From: CAYUVH01 sp964448135
Lineage (GTDB): Bacteria > Verrucomicrobiota > Verrucomicrobiia > Limisphaerales > UBA8199
Length of the DNA: 64,000 bases
Direction of reading: 5' to 3'
Assembly: GCA_964448135.1 (NCBI GenBank)
Contig: CAYUVH010000053.1
Coordinates: forward strand, 1-64,000
Shown here: positions 51,164 to 60,380 of the stretch, in pieces
Layout of the letters: every line of letters starts with the position of its first letter
Numbering within the stretch: the first letter of the stretch is position 1
Position numbers and translations under genes: made by a program
The notes under the pieces: generated by a model
What the model was told of the DNA's origin: nothing
The model's input: the letters and a program-made list of their open reading frames with translations, nothing else
The model's database searches: none

Positions 51164-53071
51164 ATGTCGAGTGGTCAATACCGGACTCCTGTCGCTCCGG
51201 CCGTCTTTATTTTTGTCTGTGCGGCCTGCGGTTGCGCGGGTTGGCTGCTGTCCGCCCTCGGCCGGCTGGGTGCGCCGGCTTATGCGGTGCTCGTGGTTTC
51301 GGGAGTGATCGGCTTTTTGATCTGGCAGCGCCGGTATCACCCCCGCCTCAAGTTTTTTCCCAATCCGCAAAAGTTGAAACGACGGTTTGGCCGTGGTTTG
51401 CCCCTGGCCTTTCTTGCCCTCGCAGTTCTTGCCCTGCTCGGCGGTGTGCTCCACGCGCCGAATAATTATGACGGCCTCGCGTATCGAACTCCACGGGTGC
51501 TGCACTGGCTGGCGGAAGGACGATGGTTTTGGATACCCACGGAGTTTCCCCGACTCAACTCCCGAGGGTCAGGCTGGGAATGGGTTACTGCACCCATCCT
51601 CGCGCTGACGCGAACGGATCGTTCGCTGTGGCTGATTAGCGCGGCTTCATTTCTCCTGGTGCCCGGACGCGTCTTCAGCATCCTGGGCCTGCTGGGGGTC
51701 CGCAATCGGGTGGCTTGGGCCTGGACCTGGTTGCTGCCGACCGGCTACTGCTACCTTCTTCAAGCCGGTGGAATCGCTAACGATCTTTTCGGCGGGGTGG
51801 TCGCGATGTGCGCCATCGAATACGCCCTTCGCGCGCGAGCCAGCGGACGCTCGGGCGAACTGTGGATCTCTGTCCTCGCCGCCGGGTTGATGACCGCCAG
51901 CAAGGCTTTCAACCTCGTCTTGCTCCTGCCGTGGGCCATCGCCGTCCTGCCCTCCTGGCGTCTGGCTTTGCGAAAGCCGCTTGTCGCCGCCCTGGTTGCC
52001 ATCATGGCCGCCGGCTGCTCGATGATCCCAACCGCGATTCTCAATATTCAGTATTGCGGAGATTGGACAGGCCTCAAGGCGGAGCCTCAGGCCATCGGAG
52101 GCAATCCCGTCTTCCGTTTCTTCATCAACATCCTGCTGATGCTCATGCAGGACTTCGTGCCGCCCGTATTTCCGCTGTCGGACAAATGGAATCACCTGAT
52201 GGAGCGCGTCATTTCACCGGGTTTCTCCGCCATGCTCCACCGAAACTTTGAGCCATTCGCCGCCGGGCTGAAACTCGACGATATGCAACGCGAGGAAGGC
52301 GCCGGGCTCGGTTTCGGCCTGAGCGTGTTGCTCGTGATCGTCATCATGGTGCGCCTGCTGCATGCCTCGCGTCCGGCTTGGTGTGGATGGCTGAAATCAC
52401 TGTGGCGCTATGAAACACTGGTCGTGATCGGCGCATGGATCTCGACGGCAGTCCTGTTTTGCCAGATGGGAATGAGCGGTTCTGGCCGTTACCTCGCACC
52501 TTTTCACGCAACACTGATTGTAACCTTTCTGATTGGGGGCGACGGCATCGTGAAAATTGTCCGCCAAAGGTGGTTCGCGTGGGCTGGTATCCTCGTTTGT
52601 CTCATCGCCGCCCTACCCCTCGTGCTTTCCCCTTCGCGACCGCTCTGGCCTGCGCTCACTCTTCTGCGGTACTTCGGCGGCGATCAATCCAACAACCGCA
52701 TCGTTCGCAAGGCCTGGATGGTTTATTCGGTGACATCCCAGCGATCGGACGCCTTCGCCCCCGCGCGCGCGATTCTGCCTCCAAACCTGAAAGTCCTCGG
52801 CGTGTTCACCTCCGACGACCCGGAAACCTCCCTGTGGCGTCCCTTCGGCTCGCTTCGCACCCTGCACATCCAACGCAATGAACGCGCTGATCACATGAAG
52901 AAACGCGGCATTGAATACGCGCTCGTCAAAACCAGCATGATTCCTGATTACTGCAAGATGAGCTTTGATGATTGGACCCGCACCAACAACGCCGAGGTGG
53001 TGAACAAAGTAACGTTTTTGCTCAAGGCCAGCGTTGAGTCCTCGGAGTGGGTTTTGGTTAAATTGCGCTAG
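51164..53071 (+). CDS. ArnT/GT39-like membrane glycosyltransferase
   Basis: A 635-residue protein with about 12 transmembrane helices. The first periplasmic loop contains NNYDGLAYRTPRVLHWLAEG, with Asp-Gly-Leu-Ala-Tyr resembling the catalytic Asp loop of dolichyl- or undecaprenyl-phosphate-dependent GT-C enzymes. The soluble C-terminal part (about 540-635) has FTSDDPETSLWRPFGS and probably faces the periplasm. It likely moves a sugar from a lipid carrier to a glycan or lipid. Donor and acceptor are unknown. Confidence 0.75.
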   Translation: MSSGQYRTPVAPAVFIFVCAACGCAGWLLSALGRLGAPAYAVLVVSGVIGFLIWQRRYHPRLKFFPNPQKLKRRFGRGLPLAFLALAVLALLGGVLHAPNNYDGLAYRTPRVLHWLAEGRWFWIPTEFPRLNSRGSGWEWVTAPILALTRTDRSLWLISAASFLLVPGRVFSILGLLGVRNRVAWAWTWLLPTGYCYLLQAGGIANDLFGGVVAMCAIEYALRARASGRSGELWISVLAAGLMTASKAFNLVLLLPWAIAVLPSWRLALRKPLVAALVAIMAAGCSMIPTAILNIQYCGDWTGLKAEPQAIGGNPVFRFFINILLMLMQDFVPPVFPLSDKWNHLMERVISPGFSAMLHRNFEPFAAGLKLDDMQREEGAGLGFGLSVLLVIVIMVRLLHASRPAWCGWLKSLWRYETLVVIGAWISTAVLFCQMGMSGSGRYLAPFHATLIVTFLIGGDGIVKIVRQRWFAWAGILVCLIAALPLVLSPSRPLWPALTLLRYFGGDQSNNRIVRKAWMVYSVTSQRSDAFAPARAILPPNLKVLGVFTSDDPETSLWRPFGSLRTLHIQRNERADHMKKRGIEYALVKTSMIPDYCKMSFDDWTRTNNAEVVNKVTFLLKASVESSEWVLVKLR

Positions 53072-53080
53072 GGAAGCTGT

Positions 53081-53204
53081 AATGACGAAGCACGAATGTC
53101 GATTGACGACTGGAGCCCGAAATCCGCATTCCAATATCTGTACAACGGCCAATGCATGTTTGTCGTTCGTGCTTCGTGGCTTATGCTTCGTCATTCTCCT
53201 TTGC
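53081..53204. repeat. Dispersed fold-back repeat overlapping the PQQ-propeller gene start
   Basis: The left arm AATGACGAAGCACGAATGTCG (53081) repeats the element at 10165. The right arm (about 53163-53197) is an imperfect inverted copy, with CGTTCGTGCTTCG and CTTCGTCATT. The right arm is translated as the hydrophobic core of the downstream protein's export signal. Confidence 0.75.
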
Positions 53205-54272
53205 TTCTTCACATCCGCCTCCCCGGCAGCCGAAAAAGCCACCAACGAATGGTCGCTTTGGATTGACGACATTGCCGACTCCTCCCCCGCGCTGGCTCCG
53301 GATGGCACGATTTACTTTGGCGCTTGGAACCATGCGTTCTGGGCGGTGAACCCTGACGGAACGCGAAAGTGGGTTTTTCGCACCCTCAACGAAGTCAAAT
53401 CCTCGCCCGCGGTGGCCGCGGATGGCACAATCTACTTTGGTTGCCGCGATCGCCGACTCTACGCGCTCTCCCCCGACGGCAAGAAACGCTGGGAATTCCT
53501 GACCGGGGCATGGGTGGACAGCTCTCCCGCAATCGGAAAGGATGGCACGATCTATTTCGGCTCGTGGGACAAGTCTCTCTACGCCTTGAAAACCGACTGC
53601 ACGCAACGCTGGAAATTCGACACGGAGGGAGTGATTGATTCATCCCCCGCAGTGGACGCTGCGGGCAACATCTATTTTGGCTCCCACGACCGGAAGTTTT
53701 ACGCGCTCGATCCGGAGGGCCACAAGCAGTGGACTTTTGGCACGGGCGGCAGCATTCTTTCCTCTCCTGCCCTCGACCACAATGGCCTTGTCTATTTCAC
53801 TTCCACCGACGGTTATTTCTACGCACTGACCACGGAGGGCAAACTCCGCTGGAAGTTGCAGACGGGCGGCATCACGGATTCGTCGCCGGTGATCGGTACT
53901 GACGATGTTTTATTTGTCGGCGTGAATGAGGAACTTTGGGCCATTTCGCCCGAAGGCAACAAGCTGTGGGCCCGCTGGCTGGAGGACCAGGTGTTTTGCT
54001 CGCCCGTCGCCTTTGCGAACCGGAGTGTTTGTTGCTCCTCGGAGCACGGGTCCTTGATCAATCTCAGCTCCGATCAACAATTCAATTGGGAGGCTTATCC
54101 CTACGGTTACGGGCACAACTCCGCAGCGGTGAATCCCAAGGGCTTGATTTACGTGGCTGGCGACCGACGATACATGGCGGCCATCAAGGCCTACGTTCCC
54201 CTCGCTCCCAGCTCCTGGCCCAAATTCCGGGCCAATCCACGAAACACCGGCAACCTCGCGGACAGCCCCTAA
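53082..54272 (+). CDS. Secreted PQQ-like beta-propeller protein
   Basis: A 396-residue protein built from at least six propeller blades with the pattern SSPA-DGTIYFG-D-LYALDPDGKKRWEF. It ends with WPKFRANPRNTG, a motif common at the edge of such propellers. Residues 27-50 (LSFVLRGLCFVILLCFF then SASPA) form the export signal, encoded by the right arm of a dispersed repeat. Start choice is uncertain: ATG at 53082 gives 26 repeat-derived residues before it, and TTG at 53160 gives a clean signal. No PQQ-ligand residues stand out, so a structural or binding role, like BamB-type propellers, is as likely as dehydrogenase activity. Confidence 0.82.
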   Translation: MTKHECRLTTGARNPHSNICTTANACLSFVLRGLCFVILLCFFTSASPAAEKATNEWSLWIDDIADSSPALAPDGTIYFGAWNHAFWAVNPDGTRKWVFRTLNEVKSSPAVAADGTIYFGCRDRRLYALSPDGKKRWEFLTGAWVDSSPAIGKDGTIYFGSWDKSLYALKTDCTQRWKFDTEGVIDSSPAVDAAGNIYFGSHDRKFYALDPEGHKQWTFGTGGSILSSPALDHNGLVYFTSTDGYFYALTTEGKLRWKLQTGGITDSSPVIGTDDVLFVGVNEELWAISPEGNKLWARWLEDQVFCSPVAFANRSVCCSSEHGSLINLSSDQQFNWEAYPYGYGHNSAAVNPKGLIYVAGDRRYMAAIKAYVPLAPSSWPKFRANPRNTGNLADSP

Positions 54273-54277
54273 TCGGC

Positions 54278-55426
54278 TCAATCCTGCCGCCCCAGGACCT
54301 CGCGATAGATCTCCAGGTGCTTCTGGGCGATCACGCGCGGATGAAACCGTTCCAGCGCGCGTAGCTTCGCCGTATCGGCCAGGCTTCGCGCAAGCGCCGC
54401 GTCGTTAAGCACCCTTGCGACCGCGTCCCTCATGCTCTGCGCGTCGTACGGATCACAGAATAATCCCGTCTGCCCGGGCTCTACCAAATCCGGCACTCCG
54501 CCGACCTCAGCCGCCACCACCGGCACCCGTGCGGCCATCGCTTCCAACACGACCATGGGGCAATTATCTTCCAATGAAGGCAACGCCAACAAGGTTCCGC
54601 TTTGGAACCACTTTCGCACGGTCTCGCGGTCGGCGTAGCCTGCGTGTTGGCACCAAGTGCGCGCCTTCACCAGCGCGAGGAATTCTTCGTCATAGGCCCG
54701 GCCGGGAGTCGTGCCGCCGAGGAATACGACCTCAAACTTCTGCTTTTGCGCCAATGGATCCAGCGCGTGAATAAATGCATTCTGATTTTTGCGCACGCCC
54801 ACATGACCGACGCACAGGATTCGCGGCACCGTTCCCGGCTCTGGCTGCGGCACCAGTTCAAAGAATGACCCATCCACCGCATTGGGCACGACCCACAAGC
54901 GCTTCGCCAGATCGGCGACCGCATCCCGCGTGTAACGCGTGATGCACACGACTCCCCGCGTTCGCGGCAGCAGGAATTTCTCAAGCCGTGCAGCCAGCCA
55001 CGGATGCGAGAAGGCTCTGGCCTTCGTCACTTGCGCGATCAAACGCATGTTGCCATGCAGGGTGAGCACATTCGGATAGCCCGAGAGCACCGCGCTGATC
55101 GCGCAATCGCGCTCCGTTCCCTGCCCGTGCACGATGTCTGGTTGGATGGCTTGAAGTTCCCGCCGCACGGCGCGAACGCAGCCTTGAAACAACGTGCGCA
55201 TCCAGCCGAGTTTTCCAACGTATAGGCTCCGATAATGAATATTCGGCGCGAGCTTGTCCGGCGACTGCATATGCCGCCGCGCGCAGGAAATCACCCAGAC
55301 TTTGGCCCCGGGCAAACCGGCAAAACCTTGCAGCAACGCTTCCGGTGCCGAACCGAAATAGGGTTCCGGCTTCTCGTACGTGCCGAAGTGCTCGCGGCTG
55401 TCTGTCGTCAGGAAGGCAATCTTCAT
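54278..55426 (-). CDS. Glycosyltransferase family 4 (a)
   Basis: A 382-residue GT-B fold enzyme. The N-terminal domain has a Rossmann start (MKIAFLTTDS) and DIVHGQG. The C-terminal half has the nucleotide-sugar region ILCVGHVGVRKNQ and the E-x7-E motif in PSLEDNCPMVVLEAMAA. It retains the sugar anomeric configuration and probably builds the surface polysaccharide. Its start abuts the preceding methyltransferase stop with no gap, so both are co-translated. Confidence 0.9.
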   Translation of the reverse strand: MKIAFLTTDSREHFGTYEKPEPYFGSAPEALLQGFAGLPGAKVWVISCARRHMQSPDKLAPNIHYRSLYVGKLGWMRTLFQGCVRAVRRELQAIQPDIVHGQGTERDCAISAVLSGYPNVLTLHGNMRLIAQVTKARAFSHPWLAARLEKFLLPRTRGVVCITRYTRDAVADLAKRLWVVPNAVDGSFFELVPQPEPGTVPRILCVGHVGVRKNQNAFIHALDPLAQKQKFEVVFLGGTTPGRAYDEEFLALVKARTWCQHAGYADRETVRKWFQSGTLLALPSLEDNCPMVVLEAMAARVPVVAAEVGGVPDLVEPGQTGLFCDPYDAQSMRDAVARVLNDAALARSLADTAKLRALERFHPRVIAQKHLEIYREVLGRQD

Positions 55427-56239
55427 CTACGCGATCTTCTGAAACGCCCGGTTGTGGCCAACCTGCAGAATCTCCCGAAATTTCGTGCGGTCGAGTTCCT
55501 GCGCCATCTGCGACGGTCCCGGATGTCCGCCGGTGGCAAATGCCGGCGGTCGGTACATGGTGCCCAAACCTGAATCGTCGAGCACAATGACACCGCCAAC
55601 CTTCAAAGCCTTCGAGCAAACCTCCCAATCTTTCTTCACCACTTCGTAATCGTGGCTGCCATCCACGTAGATCATGTCCCAGCTTCGCGAGGCGATCAAC
55701 GCGACGGCCCCCGGATCGGTGGAGTAGGCCTTGAAGAGCTGGGGAAGAGGCAAATTAAAATGAGCGAAATTGGCAAGGGTGTCCTCGTAGTAATCGACAT
55801 CCTTGCGGTAGGCCGAAACGGAGTCGCCGGCGGGTGAAAAGGGAGAGATGCCGGTCACTTCGCAGGCGACACCCTTTTGCTTTGCCCAGAGTGAGACCAG
55901 GCTGATCACCTGGCCGCGGAAGACGCCGATCTCGAGGAAGCTGGCCGGTTTGAACTGCTCGAGCAGGAGGTACCACTGGGCGTGAAAGGCGTCCTCTCCG
56001 AAACCTCTGCGATTTCCCGGGACTCCGAAATACCAGATCCGATGCTCGCGCAGATGGTCGGGCAGATCGCGATAATAGCAGCGGAGGCACTCGAGGTAAA
56101 ATTCCGTGGGATTCGACAGGCTTCGCTCCCAACTGGCACGGTCCAGTTTGAATTTTCCGGGCGTACGGGAAAGCTTCCGCCGCGTCCACCAACGGACGAG
56201 CGAAATCCAATAACCCCGAGCAACACCTAGCGGCGACAT
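55427..56239 (-). CDS. Class I methyltransferase (Methyltransf_24 type)
   Basis: A 270-residue protein. The SAM site is FLEIGVFRGQVISLVSLW. The later segment WDMIYVDGSHDYEVVKKDW followed by LKVGGVIVLDD is the hallmark of the cephalosporin-hydroxylase/Methyltransf_24 group common in glycan clusters. It is probably a sugar O-methyltransferase. It ends directly at the start of GT4(a). Its promoter region holds the CGGTAACA repeats. Confidence 0.82.
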   Translation of the reverse strand: MSPLGVARGYWISLVRWWTRRKLSRTPGKFKLDRASWERSLSNPTEFYLECLRCYYRDLPDHLREHRIWYFGVPGNRRGFGEDAFHAQWYLLLEQFKPASFLEIGVFRGQVISLVSLWAKQKGVACEVTGISPFSPAGDSVSAYRKDVDYYEDTLANFAHFNLPLPQLFKAYSTDPGAVALIASRSWDMIYVDGSHDYEVVKKDWEVCSKALKVGGVIVLDDSGLGTMYRPPAFATGGHPGPSQMAQELDRTKFREILQVGHNRAFQKIA

Positions 56240-56364
56240 GGTCGTGAAAATTTACTGAAACCACGGTTGCTCAAGCAACACATGTCCTGCCTGCAAACCC
56301 GCGGGGAGAGGATCGGCTTGGGGGGGTATATCCCTTCGCGCGACGGGTCGAACACATGCCCAAA

Positions 56365-56462
56365 CAAACGGTAACACCGGTAACAGCGGTAACAACCCGC
56401 ATAAACATTGGTCGAAATACGTGTTGGAACGGTAACATGCAACCGTAACAAGCGGTAACAAA
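56365..56462. repeat. Cluster of CGGTAACA repeats
   Basis: Three copies of GGTAACA spaced exactly 9 bases apart lie at 56370-56394. About 36 bases further come ACGGTAACATGC, ACCGTAACA and GCGGTAACA (56429-56460). Six copies in all lie in the 286-base gap between two minus-strand genes. They could bind a regulator of the downstream methyltransferase/GT4 pair, or be a local microrepeat. Confidence 0.6.
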
Positions 56463-56525
56463 TCCGGGGAACGAGGAGCGAATGAGGTCGAGTTCACATC
56501 TTGGCGACGCCGTGGAGGTCTGCAT

Positions 56526-57674
56526 TCAGGGCTTTTTGGTGATTCTCCGGTCATATTCGGCCAGCATTCGATCACCGTAATCCTGCCAGGTATTGCGCAG
56601 CCCGCCCTTCCGATACGCGGCCTCGCCCATGCGCTCGTTTTGCGTACGGTCGGTGGCGATGCGGATCATGGCGTCCGCGATATGCTCCGGATCGCGACCG
56701 CGCACGATGAAGCCCTCCGCGCCGTCCTCGACCAGGGTTGTCGCGCCGCCTTCGTGGGTTCCAATCAGCGGCAGACCCGAGCCGAGGGCTTCGATCTGGG
56801 CGCGGGCGATGCCTTCCTCCTGCGAGGGAAAGACGAATGCCGTGCAACTCGCGAAGAGGGCGGAAATCTCGGGATGGGTGAGACGTTCGTGGTGGGTAAA
56901 GGTGCCCTCCCATTTCGGACGCTCAAATCGGAAATCACGCTTGTAACCGCCCACGCAGACCAGTTCCGCGTCCGGCAACTTGCGCTTCACTTTTTCGAAA
57001 GCGCGGAAAAGGTATTGCTGGCCTTTGCGCAGGCAAATCGTGCCGACACACACGAATCGCGGCTTCGCCGGGGCGGATTCACGTTTCTTGAAAACCCCGG
57101 TATCGACCCCCATGGGGTTGACCATGACTTTGTCGCCGGGAATTCCGTTGGCCTCCATGGATTCCTTGCAGAACTTCGACTGCACGATGATCAAGTCCGC
57201 GCGCTCCAACTCGCGATTCATGCGCGCGAACATCCCCTGCGGCACCGGCACCTTTTCGCCCGGACACCACAAATCGCACTCCCGCTGCCAGAAGCCGTAA
57301 CAGGTCGTCGGGTGGCTGTTGGGACAGTCCACCACCTTCAAAGCTCCCATGCGGTCGGCGTGATCGAAGGCCTCCGTGGCGTAGCCGGCAATGGCGTGAA
57401 CAACGTCACATTGGGGAACATTTTGGGTGCGGAGCCAATTGCACCAAATTGGCCGCAAGGCGTAGAAAGCCTTTTCCACCACGATCTGGGAGCCAAATTG
57501 GTAGAACGGTTTCATCGCGACCTGAAACGGCCAGCACCGGCGGAATTTCTCCAGTGGAATCTTCGAGGCGTTGTTGTCGGAAATCCACAGCGCGGCCAGT
57601 GCGTCGCGATTCAGGAGGGCGCGTGCCGTGTGACGGAGATGCCACGCGCCGCAAGTGGTCAGAAAAACCGTCAA
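56526..57674 (-). CDS. Glycosyltransferase family 4 (b)
   Basis: A 382-residue GT-B enzyme starting at TTG 57674, which overlaps the stop of the upstream FkbM gene as TTGA. The N-terminal domain includes AIAGYATEAFDHADR and VVDCPNSHP. The C-terminal domain has FVCVGTICLRKGQQYL and the E-x7-E motif in FPSQEEGIARAQIEALGSGLP. It probably acts on the surface polysaccharide. The donor is unknown. Its stop is followed by the repeat-bearing spacer. Confidence 0.9.
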   Translation of the reverse strand: MTVFLTTCGAWHLRHTARALLNRDALAALWISDNNASKIPLEKFRRCWPFQVAMKPFYQFGSQIVVEKAFYALRPIWCNWLRTQNVPQCDVVHAIAGYATEAFDHADRMGALKVVDCPNSHPTTCYGFWQRECDLWCPGEKVPVPQGMFARMNRELERADLIIVQSKFCKESMEANGIPGDKVMVNPMGVDTGVFKKRESAPAKPRFVCVGTICLRKGQQYLFRAFEKVKRKLPDAELVCVGGYKRDFRFERPKWEGTFTHHERLTHPEISALFASCTAFVFPSQEEGIARAQIEALGSGLPLIGTHEGGATTLVEDGAEGFIVRGRDPEHIADAMIRIATDRTQNERMGEAAYRKGGLRNTWQDYGDRMLAEYDRRITKKP

Positions 57675-58432
57675 ATCGAATCCCCCCGGCCGTACTCCTT
57701 TCGCTGCCGCAATGGCGATTTCTCCGGCACGAAAATCAAATCAATCTGCACCATCGCCCCGTCCAGTGGCCGGCGCATCAAACAGGAAATATCGTAGGCC
57801 ACGAACCCGCGCTGAAACATGAACGCCACAACTTCATGCAACAGCGGATTGCCCTGGTACATGTCGATCAGCGAAACCTCCATCAGTATGGCCTCGGTTC
57901 GCTTCAGGCAATCCTCGGCGCCCTTGAGCACCTCCAGCTCGTAGCCCTGCACATCCAGCTTGATAAGGAGCGATTCAGTCGCTCCCGCCTCGCGGGCAAT
58001 ATCATCCAGACGCTGCTGGTGCCGCGCCGTTTTCTTTACATTGCTTCCGCGCCAGTCGGACAAGACTGAGTTGCCCGTCGGCACATTCGGATACTCATTG
58101 AAGATCACGCCTTGCTTGTCCTCGGGTCCAAGCAGCGCGATGCGGAAATCCGCCCTGCCCGGATGCGCGGCCTTGAGCGCTTCCAGATCGGGACGGCGGT
58201 CTTCGTTCGCTTCCAACATCAGGGCCCTGGCCTGCGGAAAAGTCTTCAACCCATCCACGGTCCACTCGCCCTTGAAGGCGCCGATGTCCACAAGCCACTT
58301 GGGGTTGAGCCCGAGCCGGCGCATGTTGTCCAGGCTCCAGTCCGCGCGCGGGACTTGAAAATGATTTTCGAGATCGGATTTGAGGCGGCGCTTGACGCCC
58401 GAAGGCACAAATTTTTTGACCAGGTCCAGCAT
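57671..58432 (-). CDS. FkbM-family methyltransferase (a)
   Basis: A 253-residue SAM-dependent enzyme. Motif I is LVDIGAFKGEWT near residue 48, LEANEDRR ends strand 2, and LLIKLDVQGYELEVLKGAE is the FkbM signature. It is likely a sugar hydroxyl O-methyltransferase. It overlaps GT4(b) by four bases, giving an operon of flippase, FkbM, GT4 and possibly further genes on the minus strand. Confidence 0.9.
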   Translation of the reverse strand: MLDLVKKFVPSGVKRRLKSDLENHFQVPRADWSLDNMRRLGLNPKWLVDIGAFKGEWTVDGLKTFPQARALMLEANEDRRPDLEALKAAHPGRADFRIALLGPEDKQGVIFNEYPNVPTGNSVLSDWRGSNVKKTARHQQRLDDIAREAGATESLLIKLDVQGYELEVLKGAEDCLKRTEAILMEVSLIDMYQGNPLLHEVVAFMFQRGFVAYDISCLMRRPLDGAMVQIDLIFVPEKSPLRQRKEYGRGDSI

Positions 58433-58542
58433 GTTGTTTGCTTACGCAGGACAAAGATTATCCGCCCAGAACCCGTACGGCCATCCGGAAAAGTCCCGGC
58501 TCACACCCAAATGGGCAGGTCGGCGGAAGCGGGCGTGTTCCT

Positions 58543-60102
58543 TTATGTCTTGGAACCAAATTTGCCTGCGATCGCCTTGAAGATACCGATCTCGCGCTTC
58601 ACATCGTGCATCCCCAGGCCAACGACCTTCACGACCAAAACCAATGCGCCCGCAATGCTTCCGCAGGTGATTAAGACCGCTGGCAAGGGACCGAGGGCGA
58701 AGGAACTCCGGGCGCCATAGCCGATGGCGACGACGGTCAGCACTAATATCCAATGCTTCACCGAAAGGTTCCACCAGGACATGTTCAACTGGCGGCTCGA
58801 GTACCAACCCAGACCGAGCACCACCGCGGACTGCGAGATGACCGCCGCCAGCGCGATGCCCGGAATCCAACCCAGCTTCATGGCGGTCCAAGCCAGAGCC
58901 AGATTTAGGAGAGCGCAGAGAACCGCCGTGATGCCGCCCACGCGGATTCCTTTGTCGCAACATCTCGGCGCCAGATCGAAGCCGGTAAGTCCGGCGGCGG
59001 TCACACCCATGTTGGCGGCAAAAGCAGCCTGCACGAGAAGCGATTCATGGAAATCCTTACCCAGCCACAAGCGGATAAACCAGTCGTTCACCAGCAGATA
59101 AACCAGGACTGCCGCGCAGGCGAGGCAGGCCTGCATGCGGTTCAATAACGTGATTTCATCAACGGCCCGTTCGCGGCTGGCACCGGCCAGCCATTGCGTA
59201 ATTTTCGGCATGCTGGCGAAACTGGCGCTGATCATGACGAACATGGCGAGTTCGCAGAGGCGGGAGTTGTAGAGGTAGCTGGGCACGCGCTCCGCGCCAA
59301 AGCCGCTGGTGATGAGAAAGCGGCTGGCGGTCAGCGAAATTCCCGTGGCGATGCTGTACAAATAATACCAACCGCTTTTACTGGCGACGGAGAAAACCTC
59401 CTTTTCATGAAGTGAAATGGGAAACACGCGGGCGAGCTGCGGTTGCGAGGCGCGGACAAACAAAGGTCCCAGCGCCAGCACTATCAGGCTGGCCGCGACA
59501 TAGGGCGTGTATTGCAGCCAAAGCGGGGCGCCTTGCCGCGCAAGAAGCCAATGGCCACAACAACCGATTTGCACGGCGAGGAACGACGGCAGCACCAGCC
59601 AGGCGACATTGCCACAGCCCTGGTTGATGTTCGAGACGAAGCCATTCAGGATGAGAATCACCGACGCAAAGGCGCCGACCAAAGCCAGTGGAATGAGCGG
59701 CCCAACGGTCAGGCTATCCTTGAAGTGCAATTTGTTGAATGCGCCCGGGGAGACGGCGAGGTAAACGATGCCCGTAAACAGCGCGATCAAGAGAATTCCA
59801 CCCCGCGCTGCCGCCATGAACGAGTGCAGTTCCGTTTCCTTTTTTTGGCCCAGCAACCGCGCGACCTGAATATTGACCGCCCCTCCGACGCCCAGGTCTC
59901 CCAGTCCTCCCAAGGTCGCCATGCCCTGGAAATTCAGAAAAAGGCCGTTTAATTCCTTCCCCATGGCACCCAGCAACAGCGGCGTCCAAATCAGCGAAAA
60001 GAATGAAGTAAGAACCCGTGAGACCAGGCCCAGCATGAATGCCACGCGCGTGGAAGCGCGCTGGTCACGCAACCAAGTCACGATGTGCTTCAAGTAATGC
60101 AT
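58543..60102 (-). CDS. Polysaccharide flippase-like membrane protein (MATE/Wzx superfamily)
   Basis: A 519-residue protein from the ATG at 60102 with about 12-14 transmembrane helices. It opens with the amphipathic region common in Wzx proteins (TRVAFMLGLVSRVLTSFFSLIWTPLLLG), and shows helix-bounding Gly/Pro patterns and a WLGKDF loop before the second half. It would move lipid-linked oligosaccharide across the inner membrane. A longer frame to 60198 adds 32 unconserved residues with no signal, so I reject it. First gene of the minus-strand glycan operon, divergent from GT4(c). Confidence 0.85.
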   Translation of the reverse strand: MHYLKHIVTWLRDQRASTRVAFMLGLVSRVLTSFFSLIWTPLLLGAMGKELNGLFLNFQGMATLGGLGDLGVGGAVNIQVARLLGQKKETELHSFMAAARGGILLIALFTGIVYLAVSPGAFNKLHFKDSLTVGPLIPLALVGAFASVILILNGFVSNINQGCGNVAWLVLPSFLAVQIGCCGHWLLARQGAPLWLQYTPYVAASLIVLALGPLFVRASQPQLARVFPISLHEKEVFSVASKSGWYYLYSIATGISLTASRFLITSGFGAERVPSYLYNSRLCELAMFVMISASFASMPKITQWLAGASRERAVDEITLLNRMQACLACAAVLVYLLVNDWFIRLWLGKDFHESLLVQAAFAANMGVTAAGLTGFDLAPRCCDKGIRVGGITAVLCALLNLALAWTAMKLGWIPGIALAAVISQSAVVLGLGWYSSRQLNMSWWNLSVKHWILVLTVVAIGYGARSSFALGPLPAVLITCGSIAGALVLVVKVVGLGMHDVKREIGIFKAIAGKFGSKT

Positions 60103-60380
60103 CCGGGCAACGGCTCTGAGGCGATCCCGCCCTTGCGGCGGCAAAAAGACTCCGGGCAAACCGCAACCAACGCCGCGCACTATAGAGGCACGAGGCAAAG
60201 GGTCAAACCTGATTGCGATAACCTACCGACCTCCACACTTGGAAAGCGAGGCGCCCCAAACGTTCAATCGTCGCGGCTGCCCATTCGGGTGGCGATCATC
60301 CCAGGATTCACCTCGACGGTTACCCCAGACTTGCCTCCGTATTGGCTTTAGCATAGTGCTTCACCGTGGTTGAAATTGCT
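60103..60380. other. Divergent spacer, promoter region for both glycan operons
   Basis: About 280 bases between the flippase and GT4(c). I see no repeat and no convincing -35/-10 pair. Both genes read away from it. Confidence 0.4.

Noticed and set aside
56365..56462. CRISPR array
   Set aside because: Units are only 7-8 bases with 2-base gaps in part, with no spacers of constant length and no cas genes.
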